This document shows, one piece after another, positions 57,671 through 64,000 of a stretch of 64,000 nt of DNA; position 1 is the stretch's first letter; each line of letters starts with the position of its first letter. This DNA is from Streptomyces sp. NBC_01232 (GTDB taxonomy: Bacteria > Actinomycetota > Actinomycetes > Streptomycetales > Streptomycetaceae). The DNA lies in contig NZ_CP108518.1 in NCBI RefSeq assembly GCF_035989885.1, positions 7,679,001-7,743,000 on the forward strand, given 5' to 3'. The position numbers and the translations under genes are program-made. Under the pieces are notes generated by a model. That model saw only the letters and a program-made list of their open reading frames with translations, did not search any database and had not been told where the DNA came from.

Positions 57671-57978
57671 GCGGCACTCCCCGCCGTCGGACCCCGATTG
57701 CTGGTCGGTTGGATGTCGCTCGCCGGTTGCACCGGGATGCTAGCCGACGGATCGTGTCCACCGCATCGATGCGAACTACCTTAAATCTGGATCCGGTTGG
57801 CGGTTTCGAAAGGAGAAGGCTCCGCCTGTCGATCCGCCGAGGTGCCGAGGTCCAGGGGGAACGCGGTGCCCCGGCTCGCGTGCCTGCTGGATGTCGCCCA
57901 TGCTGAAGAGGAGGGCCTCCGTCGGCCCGAGACTCCTCACCCGTGGCCGAACAGAGGGGCCCGCCAGGAGGAGGACAC
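57671..57978. other. 308-bp divergent intergenic region
   Basis: Between the divergent nucleotidyltransferase and secreted-peptide genes. I see an AT-richer patch near 57775-57795 that may mark a promoter, and no gene. Confidence 0.4.
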
Positions 57979-58185
57979 ATGCGGATACGAAGAATGCTGG
58001 GACTCGCCCTGGCCGCGGCCACCGTCGCCGGCATCAGCGCCTTCGGCGCCGTCGGTGCTCAGGCCGCCGGGGCTCCGAACATCACCAGAGAAGAGTGCAC
58101 GGCCGCGGGCGGACAGATCACGGCACGCCCCTACGCGGGCGAAAGCTGTACCTTGCCCGATGGAAGCGCGCAGCCGATCACTTGA
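57979..58185 (+). CDS. Small secreted protein with two cysteines
   Basis: A 68-aa protein. The N-terminus (MRIRRMLGLALAAATVAGIS, then AFGAVGAQAAG) is a typical Sec signal: a basic start, a hydrophobic helix and an A-x-A-type cleavage near residue 29-30. The mature part is about 39 residues, polar, with two cysteines (REECTAAGG and GESCTLPDG) that may form one disulfide. A strong GGAGGAGG precedes ATG 57979. No family recognised; it may be a secreted small factor or inhibitor. Convergent with the DinB-like gene, only 9 bp apart. Confidence 0.75.
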   Translation: MRIRRMLGLALAAATVAGISAFGAVGAQAAGAPNITREECTAAGGQITARPYAGESCTLPDGSAQPIT

Positions 58186-58194
58186 CGACAGGAC

Positions 58195-58779
58195 CTAGGC
58201 CTTGACCGGTGCGGCCGACCTGGCGGCCTGCTCGATCTTCGCCCAGTGGGCCGCCCGGGCTTCCTCGTCGATCTGCTTCCCGTGTTCGGCGCGCAACCCG
58301 GTCCGGCCGTCGAGGCCCTCGCGCAGGATGTCGGCGTGCCCGGCATGCCGGATGGTCTCGCCGAGGACGTGGACCATGACGGCGAACAGGTTCGTACGGG
58401 GATACGGCTCGGGCCACCAGGGCACGTGGCCGGGGGCGTCGAGGGGAAGCCCGTCGATCGTCGCGTCCGAGTGTTCCCACGTGCGCCGGTAGAACCCGAT
58501 GATCTGATCGCGGGTCTCGTCCTCGGCCGCCCACAGATCGCTGCCGTCGGAGTCCTGCCACCGGGGCAGTGGTTCCGGGGAAGGGTGGTCGAAGACCTCG
58601 CCGAAGTACCTGGCCTCGACGTTGGCCACGTGTTTGACCAGGCCGAGGAGGTTGGTCCCGGTCGCCGTCAAAGGCCGGCGGGTGTCGTATTCGGACAAGC
58701 CGTCGAGTTTCCAGAGCAGCGCCTCGCGGTCCCGCCGCAGTCTCCCGTGCAGGTTGTCCTTCGCGTATTCATCGATCAT
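58195..58779 (-). CDS. DinB-family (DUF664-like) protein
   Basis: This 194-aa four-helix bundle protein of the DinB/YfiT superfamily, in which three His residues usually bind a metal, has GTNLLGLVKHVANVEARYFGEVF and ETIRHAGHADILREGLDG, giving the His residues of the metal site. The middle has YRRTWEHSDATID. Members include bacillithiol and mycothiol transferases and other detoxification enzymes; the specific activity here is unknown. The preferred start is ATG 58779 (MIDEYAKDN), since MPGSC at 58797 adds six residues without similarity. Confidence 0.85.
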   Translation of the reverse strand: MIDEYAKDNLHGRLRRDREALLWKLDGLSEYDTRRPLTATGTNLLGLVKHVANVEARYFGEVFDHPSPEPLPRWQDSDGSDLWAAEDETRDQIIGFYRRTWEHSDATIDGLPLDAPGHVPWWPEPYPRTNLFAVMVHVLGETIRHAGHADILREGLDGRTGLRAEHGKQIDEEARAAHWAKIEQAARSAAPVKA

Positions 58780-58968
58780 GGGGCATGAGCCTGGCATGGG
58801 CTGCTCGTGGTCTCAAGATCCCGTACCCGGTCCGCATCGACCGGCAGAGCCGAGGCCTGGCCGTGGTTTTCCCCCTGACCTGCTACACGAGGCTCGCGAC
58901 ACGTGCCACGTGAGACAACCTCGTAGTGTCTGCGGACGGATGCAAGGGCTGGGGAGTACGAGGTGGGC

Positions 58969-59697
58969 ATGAAGATTCATCGTCCGGGGCGGCCGGAGGA
59001 CCTTCCGGATGCGGGGCTGTTGTGGGCGCGCTGGGCCGCGTTCGCCGTGGCGACCTGGAATGCCGAGGAGGAGAAGGAGCGCTTCCGGAACGGGTACTGG
59101 CTCGGCAACAGCGACAGCGGCGGTGACAGCGGCGGCCACCGTGGCAGCGGGAACGACTTGCGCTACGACGACGGCGCTTGCAGCCGGTGGGTGTTGCTCC
59201 GTGCCGATGGCGGACGCGCCGTCCTCTTCGGGCAGGACGATTCCAGCAGGGTCGCACGCCACGAGCCGCCGATCGATCTCCTCGCCGGGGCGCCCGGGTG
59301 GGTGCGGCAGGAGCTTCTGCTCGAACTCCTGGAGCGGGGAAGGGCCGAGTGCGTCTACTGGTTCGAGGACGGCTCCTGGCAGCGCGCAGCGTACCCCGAC
59401 GACCTTCCCGATGACGGGCTCGACTGCGGGATCGGCCATCTGGCCTCGCGCGACCGCGCCGTCGACGCGATGTGCGCACTGCTGGAGTTCGACGACGACT
59501 GCGAAGGCGCGGTGGAAGCCTGCCGGGAGCTCTTCGAGCACGCCGAGCGGGGCACGGTCAACGAGCAGGTCGTGCGCTCCTTCGCCGACTCGGTCTTCCG
59601 GATCCAGACCGAGTACGAGCTCCTCTGGCCCGAGGTCCCGATCGCCCGGCCGGAGTCGGACCTTGCCTCGATGGCCGCCCTGGTCGGCTGGAGGTAG
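58969..59697 (+). CDS. Uncharacterised acidic protein
   Basis: About 242 residues with no domain I recognise. It is acidic and rich in Trp near the N-terminus (WARWAAFAVATWNAEEE), has a Ser/Gly-rich stretch (about 50-62, likely flexible), and a helical C-terminal half (VDAMCALLEFDDDCEGAVEACRELFEHAE). ATG 58969 is favoured because GAGG lies 6 bases upstream; GTG 58963 is also possible. The surrounding genes give no functional clue. It converges on the YhgE-like gene with an 18-bp gap. Confidence 0.65.
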   Translation: MKIHRPGRPEDLPDAGLLWARWAAFAVATWNAEEEKERFRNGYWLGNSDSGGDSGGHRGSGNDLRYDDGACSRWVLLRADGGRAVLFGQDDSSRVARHEPPIDLLAGAPGWVRQELLLELLERGRAECVYWFEDGSWQRAAYPDDLPDDGLDCGIGHLASRDRAVDAMCALLEFDDDCEGAVEACRELFEHAERGTVNEQVVRSFADSVFRIQTEYELLWPEVPIARPESDLASMAALVGWR

Positions 59698-59715
59698 GCC
59701 TTCGATGCGCCGGCC

Positions 59716-61047
59716 TCAGGCCGTGGCCGGCGCAGGGGCCTCCGGGGCCTCGGCGGGGGCAGTGGCCTCGGCATCGGGGCGGGGGATGCGGTGCAGGCCC
59801 CTGCGGTCGTAGATGCGGGTGACGGCGAAGCCGAAGAGCAGCGCGGCGACGAGGGCGACGCCCATCGAGGCCCAGGCCCGGGTCAGGCCCGCGTCGGCCT
59901 GGGCTCCGTAGTAGAGGAGGGAGCGCAGCCCCTCGGTGATCTGGCGCAGCGGCTCGAACTCGGCCAGGGCGCGGAAGAATCCGGGCAGCGCCTGCACGGG
60001 CACGGTGGCGCCGGAGGAGGGTACGGCCATCGCGACGAAGACGATGGTGGCCAGCAGCATGCCGGGCGTACCGAAGGCGGCGAAGAGGGCCAGGCTTCCG
60101 ATGCCGACCACCGCGATGGTGGCGACCGAGTAGAGCCAGAGCAGGCCGAGGTGGGAGGCGTCCATGTCGAGGATGCCGACGGTGGCGACCTCGACCAGCG
60201 TGCCCATCACCAGTGACAGGCCGAGCATCATCGCGATGCCGATGGCCAGGGTCCGGACGCGGCTGGTGTGCTGGACGGGCTCGCGCTTGCGGATGGGGCC
60301 GAAGTCGGTGTGCAGGTAGCCGAGCGCGGTGTCCACCTGGGAATTGACCACATTGGCGCCGAGCATGCCGCAGACGACCAGGACCAGCGCGTAGTAGAAG
60401 GCGCTCAGGCCCATCGCGCTGCGGGGGCCGACCGGGTGGCCGTCGGCGACGTTCACCGTCACCGGGTCGGCCAGCTTCAGCTGGGCGGCCGTAGGGAGAG
60501 GGGTCTTCTGGGAGCCGGCCTGCTTGAGGAGCTCCTGGCCGAGCTGGGCGGAGGCGGCGTGAGCGGCCTTCTGGGAGGCCTGGGAGGCCATGGAGGAGCC
60601 GATGCTGCCGGCCGCCTGGTTCGTCAGCACGGTCAGGGTCGGCGGGGCGGCCTTGCCCGGGGCCGCGGGCTGCGGGGCGGTGAGTGCGGCCACGGTGGCG
60701 GAGTAGTCGCCGGGTATGACGAGCGCGCCGAAGACCTTGCCCCGGCCCAGCAGCTTGTCGGCCTCCTCGCGGCTCACGACCTGCCAGTCGATGCTCCTGT
60801 CGCCCTTGGCGGCCTTCTGGATGCCGGAGACGACCTGCTCGCCCAGGTTGACGCGGCGGCCGTTGACGTCAGCTCCGCTGTCGGTGTTGACCAGGGCGAC
60901 GGGCAGGTCGCGGAGGTTGCCCCTGGGGTTGACGTTGCCACCCACGTAGAGCAGGGCGAACAGCATCGAGACCACTGCGGCGATGAGTCCCGTACCGATC
61001 CACAACGTGGGTCGGCGGAGCACGGAGGGGGGCGTGGGGTGAGGCAT
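59716..61047 (-). CDS. YhgE/Pip-like ABC-2 type membrane protein
   Basis: This 443-aa protein has one N-terminal membrane helix (WIGTGLIAAVVSMLFALLYV), then a large outside loop (GNVNPRGNLRDLPVALVNTDSGADVNGRRVNLGEQVV, the YhgE/Pip N-terminal signature) and about five C-terminal membrane helices with a terminal Ala/Pro/Glu tail. This matches the YhgE/DUF3533 group related to ABC-2 permeases. Such proteins occur in drug efflux or phage-receptor roles, often with a divergent regulator. Here a MerR-type gene diverges from it across a tandem operator and probably controls both. GGAGAAG precedes ATG 61047. Confidence 0.85.
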   Translation of the reverse strand: MPHPTPPSVLRRPTLWIGTGLIAAVVSMLFALLYVGGNVNPRGNLRDLPVALVNTDSGADVNGRRVNLGEQVVSGIQKAAKGDRSIDWQVVSREEADKLLGRGKVFGALVIPGDYSATVAALTAPQPAAPGKAAPPTLTVLTNQAAGSIGSSMASQASQKAAHAASAQLGQELLKQAGSQKTPLPTAAQLKLADPVTVNVADGHPVGPRSAMGLSAFYYALVLVVCGMLGANVVNSQVDTALGYLHTDFGPIRKREPVQHTSRVRTLAIGIAMMLGLSLVMGTLVEVATVGILDMDASHLGLLWLYSVATIAVVGIGSLALFAAFGTPGMLLATIVFVAMAVPSSGATVPVQALPGFFRALAEFEPLRQITEGLRSLLYYGAQADAGLTRAWASMGVALVAALLFGFAVTRIYDRRGLHRIPRPDAEATAPAEAPEAPAPATA

Positions 61048-61077
61048 CGACTTCTCCGGTGCGGCTGCGTTCCTGTG

Positions 61078-61120
61078 CTGGATACTTGCAGTATCCAGAT
61101 ACTGGATAGTGGCAGTATCT
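61078..61120. promoter_or_regulatory. Tandem MerR-type operator between divergent genes
   Basis: Two direct copies of a dyad 24 bp apart: CTGGATACTTGCAGTATCC (61078-61096) and CTGGATAGTGGCAGTATCT (61102-61120). A third dyad, TATCCAGATACTGGATA (61092-61108), bridges them. On the plus strand it falls after TTGCAG (61086-61091) in an elongated (about 19-bp) spacer position, as MerR-family promoters require. Confidence 0.7.
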
Positions 61121-61180
61121 TGCTGTGGTGTCCAATCGCCGACGACCGACACCGGACCGCGTGACCAGCAGGGAAGCCGT

Positions 61181-61912
61181 ATGAAGATCTCGGAGCTCAG
61201 CCGGCGGACCGGTGTGCCGGTCGCCAGCATCAAGTACTTCCTGCGCCAGGGACTGCTGCCCGCGGGGCGGGCGACGGCCGCGACCCTGGCCGAGTACGGG
61301 GACGAGCACGCGCAGCGGCTGCGGCTGATCAAGGCACTGACCACGCTCGGCGGGCTGTCCATCGCCGCCACCCGGGAGGTGCTCGGGGCCGTCGACCACG
61401 CCCACAGCTCGGAGAGCGCCCTCGGAGCGGTCAGCTACGCGCTCCCCGTGCCGGTGGCCGCCCAGGGGCAGGGGGCCGCCGGCCACGAGGAGGAGGCCGG
61501 GGCCGATGCGGGCGCCGGCGCCGAGGTGGCGGAGCTGCTCGCGGCCCTGGACTGGCAGGCGCCCGGCAGCTCACCGCACGTGAAGGGGCTGACGGTGGCC
61601 CTGGAGGAGCTGCGCCGGCTGGACGCCCAGTACGCCCCGGGTGAACTCGCCGCGTACGCGCGCCTGGCCGAGTCCGTGGCCCGGCTGGACCTGGAGCGCG
61701 CGGCCGGCCTGGACGACCCGGTGGCGCTGGCCGAGCGGGCGGTCATCGTCTTCGCGATCTGCGCCCCGGTGTTCGAGCTGCTGCGGCGGCTGGCCCAGGA
61801 GGACCAGGTCAGGCGCCGGGTCGCGGGCGGCACCGGCCTTGGCGGGCGGCAGGCGCATGACGCGCATGACGGGTGCGACCCGCTCGACCCGCGCGACGGC
61901 ACGCCTTTGTAG
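61181..61912 (+). CDS. MerR family transcriptional regulator
   Basis: About 243 aa. The N-terminal winged helix-turn-helix reads MKISELSRRTGVPVASIKYFLRQGLLPAG with the EYGDEHAQRLRLIKAL helix and coiled-coil, typical of MerR-family activators. The C-terminal ligand domain is Ala/Glu-rich and lacks the Cys pattern of metal sensors, so a drug or small organic ligand is more likely. The gene diverges from the YhgE-like membrane protein; the shared gap contains a tandem dyad operator. ATG 61181 has GGGAAG upstream. Confidence 0.9.
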   Translation: MKISELSRRTGVPVASIKYFLRQGLLPAGRATAATLAEYGDEHAQRLRLIKALTTLGGLSIAATREVLGAVDHAHSSESALGAVSYALPVPVAAQGQGAAGHEEEAGADAGAGAEVAELLAALDWQAPGSSPHVKGLTVALEELRRLDAQYAPGELAAYARLAESVARLDLERAAGLDDPVALAERAVIVFAICAPVFELLRRLAQEDQVRRRVAGGTGLGGRQAHDAHDGCDPLDPRDGTPL

Positions 61913-61925
61913 CGTGCCCACCGGC

Positions 61926-62693
61926 TCATGAGGGGCCGTTGCCGGACCGGAGCAGCACCGTCGTCCAGACGTACGGGCCCACGCAGCGCACCTGGCCCCG
62001 GACGGTGCATCCGTCGGGGAGAAGTCCTGGCGCGGGCGTCAGGCGCAGCCCGTTGCCCTTGCCGGAGGCGCTGCGGTCGCGGCTGCGGTCGGCGTCGACG
62101 CTCTCGTGCGCGCAATCCGGGAGCACCTCCAAGTCGTGGAAGACCGGCTCGCGGGGGAGGACCAGGGCGGTGGCCGCCTTGTAGAAGGCCTCCTTCGCCG
62201 AGAACATCACCGTGAGGAGCCATGCACCCGCGTCGCTGCCCGCCACCAGGGCCTGCTCCCGTGGCGTGCAGACGAGTCCGGCGCTCTCCGGTGACAGCCG
62301 GCCGACGCGCTCCACGTCCACCCCCACGCCGGACACGTCCGTCCGTGCGGTGGCCAGACAGGTGGCGGCCGCGCCCCGGCAGTGGCTGATGGATCCCCGC
62401 ACCCCCGTCGGGAAGAGGGGGCGCCGGGCCTCGCGCAGGACCGGCCCCGACCGGCCCAGCAGCCGCAGGGCGTCGGCGGCCGCGGCGCGCCCCGCGACGA
62501 AGTCACGGCAGCGGGCCGGTGAACCTCCCCGGATCAGGGCCCGCTCCGCCGGGTGCAGAACTGCGGCCCCGTATCCGCCCGACAGCCGCAGGACGGCGAT
62601 CACGCTGCGCGCGGGGCGCACCGCCAGGACCGCGGTTCCCGTGCTCCTGAGGGAGAGGTCGCCCGTGTCTCCAAAGTGACAGATCGCGTCCAT
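61926..62693 (-). CDS. Sfp/EntD-type 4'-phosphopantetheinyl transferase
   Basis: This 255-aa enzyme moves phosphopantetheine from CoA to Ser of carrier domains, activating PKS or NRPS proteins. Motifs: RGSISHCRG (P1/P2 region with H), GVGVDVERVGRLS (Mg-binding Asp-Val-Glu) and FSAKEAFYKA (catalytic W/FxxKE(A/S)xxK variant). Length suits the EntD-like subgroup. It lies next to a SARP gene and an FAD monooxygenase, which implies use in a second metabolite cluster at the right edge, although it could also serve the NRPS operon at the left. It converges with the MerR gene (13-bp gap). Confidence 0.93.
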   Translation of the reverse strand: MDAICHFGDTGDLSLRSTGTAVLAVRPARSVIAVLRLSGGYGAAVLHPAERALIRGGSPARCRDFVAGRAAAADALRLLGRSGPVLREARRPLFPTGVRGSISHCRGAAATCLATARTDVSGVGVDVERVGRLSPESAGLVCTPREQALVAGSDAGAWLLTVMFSAKEAFYKAATALVLPREPVFHDLEVLPDCAHESVDADRSRDRSASGKGNGLRLTPAPGLLPDGCTVRGQVRCVGPYVWTTVLLRSGNGPS

Positions 62694-62810
62694 CCGGCCC
62701 TTCCTCCCCTCGCTTTTATCGGGCTTTCATGGCGACGCCCCACCATCAGGACTCCGGACAGAGCGACGAGGAGGAGGTGGAGCTCCATGTCCGCAGGGCA
62801 CGCGACGCCG

Positions 62811-63560
62811 TCACGCCGGCACGCGCCACGACGCACCGTCGGCGGGTTCGAGCCCCAGCTCGTCCCGGAGCATGGTCCTGAGCGCCTGGAAGGCGCTGAG
62901 CGCCTCACCGCGCCGGCCCGACTCCCGCAGCGACTCGATCAGGGAGTGGTGGAACCACTCGTTGAAGGGATGTGCGGCGACCAGGCCGCGCAGTTCGGGC
63001 ACGAGGTGGGTGTGGCGGCCGCGGCGCATCTCCGCCTCGACGCGCACCTGGTGGGCCCGTACGCGCAACTCCTCCAGGTACTGGACGTGACCGGTGAGGA
63101 CCCGGCCCGGGCGCACCGTGGCCAGGGCCCGGCCCTGCCACAGCGCCAGCCCCTCACGGCATGCGGCGACGGCCTCGTCCGGCCGGTTCCGGGCGAGCAG
63201 CCGCTCGCTCTCCCCGAAGAGCCGCGTGAACCGGGTGGCATCCAGCTGCTCCGGATCGATGTCCAGGAGGTAGCCGGACCGGCTGGTGCGCAACAGCTGT
63301 TGGGCCGGGAGGTCCAGGACCTCGTCGAGCTGGCGGCGCAGGTGGTAGACGTGCGTGCGCACGGTGCTGAGCGCCCAGCGCGGCGGCCGCTCCTCCCACA
63401 ACTCGTCGACGAAGGTGTCGACCTCCACCACCTGGCCCGCCCGGAGCAGGAGCAGGGCCATCACCTTGTTCACCATCGGGCCGCGCAGGGTGTGAGGGGT
63501 GGGGGTGCCCGCGGAGACGCCGAGAGCTCCGAGCACCGAGAAACAGATCTGGCCGGCCAC
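62811..63560 (-). CDS. SARP family transcriptional activator (AfsR/BTAD)
   Basis: About 249 aa. An OmpR-like winged helix (LRGPMVNKVMALLLLRAGQVVEVDTFVDELWEERPPRWALSTVRTHVYHLRRQL) precedes the bacterial transcriptional activation domain (DATRFTRLFGESERLL, HPFNEWFHHSLIESLRESGRRGEALSAFQALRTMLRDELGLEP). This is the layout of Streptomyces antibiotic regulatory proteins that switch on nearby biosynthetic operons by binding heptamer repeats. I chose GTG 63560 for the start, with GGAGGT upstream; a longer frame runs to 63638. Located beside a PPTase and an FAD monooxygenase. Confidence 0.88.
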   Translation of the reverse strand: MAGQICFSVLGALGVSAGTPTPHTLRGPMVNKVMALLLLRAGQVVEVDTFVDELWEERPPRWALSTVRTHVYHLRRQLDEVLDLPAQQLLRTSRSGYLLDIDPEQLDATRFTRLFGESERLLARNRPDEAVAACREGLALWQGRALATVRPGRVLTGHVQYLEELRVRAHQVRVEAEMRRGRHTHLVPELRGLVAAHPFNEWFHHSLIESLRESGRRGEALSAFQALRTMLRDELGLEPADGASWRVPA

Positions 63561-63715
63561 TGCTGCCAGCACCTCCGTCAGTCCGTCGGCGACACCGTGC
63601 GCATCGCCGTTCACCGGCTGGAATACAAGCACGCACACAGGCCGTGGCCAGCGGTTATGCCCCGCAAGAAGCGCATGGCTGCGTCTAAAGAGACATCCGC
63701 ACAGAAGGTGGAATC

Positions 63716-64000
63716 ATGACCGAATCGTCGCAGGTGCTCATCGTCGGAGCGGGCCCGGTGGGGCTCGTCACGGGGATCGAACTCCTCAGGCGCGGCGTGC
63801 CGGTGCGCGTCGTCGACCGCTCCGAGCGCCCCAACCCCCACTCCAAGGCGATCGCCCTGTGGCCACGGGGCATCGAGGCCCTCGCCCGGTTCGGTGCCGC
63901 TGACGAACTGCACCGGCGCGGCGTGGTGTTGCGGGCACAGAACTACCACTCGCAGGGCGAGCGCGTCGCCCGGCTGGCGTTCGGTGGCATGCGCCGCACG
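63716..64000 (+). CDS. FAD-dependent monooxygenase (5' part; runs off the right edge)
   Basis: 95 codons are visible without a stop. The N-terminus VLIVGAGPVGLVTGIELLRRGVPVRVVDRSERPN is the FAD-binding GxGPxG and the second-strand acidic residue region of the aromatic hydroxylase (PHBH/PgaE-type) family; SKAIALWPRGIEALARFG is also typical. Full members have about 500 residues. Such enzymes oxygenate polyketide or aromatic intermediates. AAGGTGG lies just before ATG 63716. It is divergent from the SARP gene, which may control it. Confidence 0.88.
   Translation, partial: MTESSQVLIVGAGPVGLVTGIELLRRGVPVRVVDRSERPNPHSKAIALWPRGIEALARFGAADELHRRGVVLRAQNYHSQGERVARLAFGGMRRT

Overview
The window reads as chromosomal DNA of a Streptomyces-type actinomycete. 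It has very high GC with G/C at almost every third codon position, many GTG and a few TTG starts, translationally coupled genes (ATGA, GTGA, TAGTG overlaps), terminators that are long GC hairpins without U-tracts, and families typical of the genus (SARP regulator, NHLM export genes, rifamycin phosphotransferase, Sfp-type PPTase). All assignments come from reading translations and motifs; no database search was run.

Region 1 (1-13.1 kb, minus strand) is a non-ribosomal peptide locus cut by the left edge. From its promoter side it holds an MFS exporter, a stand-alone condensation protein, a C-A-PCP module, two A-PCP proteins and a terminal C-PCP protein fused to an extended SDR domain. The visible parts give 3 C, 3 A and 4 PCP domains. 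One A domain looks Val-like and one Orn-like. No MbtH-like gene or thioesterase is visible.

Region 2 (13.3-32.3 kb) is mixed housekeeping and accessory content: a small CxxC protein, TerC, a YbdK-type ligase, a methyltransferase, a membrane-anchored esterase, an antibiotic-kinase remnant beside a DHA2-type MFS gene, a permease / one-TM protein / M20 dipeptidase operon, a PIN-like protein, a VOC protein, gdhA (followed by a 32-bp hairpin), a HEAT-like protein, a NERD-helicase, and a coupled SDR/SnoaL-like pair.

Region 3 (32.3-38.6 kb, minus strand) is the most distinctive block. It is a self-contained peptide export locus: a 79-aa double-glycine-leader precursor with a Cys-free Gly/Val-rich 58-residue core, a strong hairpin, an HlyD-like secretion protein, a C39-peptidase ABC transporter and a second NHLM-type ABC transporter. 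No peptide-modifying enzyme is visible next to it.

Region 4 (39.1-55.3 kb) contains recQ, a Dps protein, a rifamycin phosphotransferase (rph) with an upstream inverted repeat matching the rifamycin-associated element, a tsaD homologue, a TauE/SafE permease, a BtuF-like protein without a signal peptide, metE with a cobalamin riboswitch, and a xanthine dehydrogenase operon (xdhA-xdhB-xdhC).

Region 5 (55.7-64 kb) contains an oxidoreductase/nucleotidyltransferase pair, a small secreted protein, a DinB-like protein, an uncharacterised protein, a YhgE/Pip-like membrane protein divergent from a MerR regulator over a tandem operator, and then a Sfp-type PPTase, a SARP activator and the start of an FAD monooxygenase. 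These last three look like the edge of a second secondary-metabolite cluster continuing past the right end.
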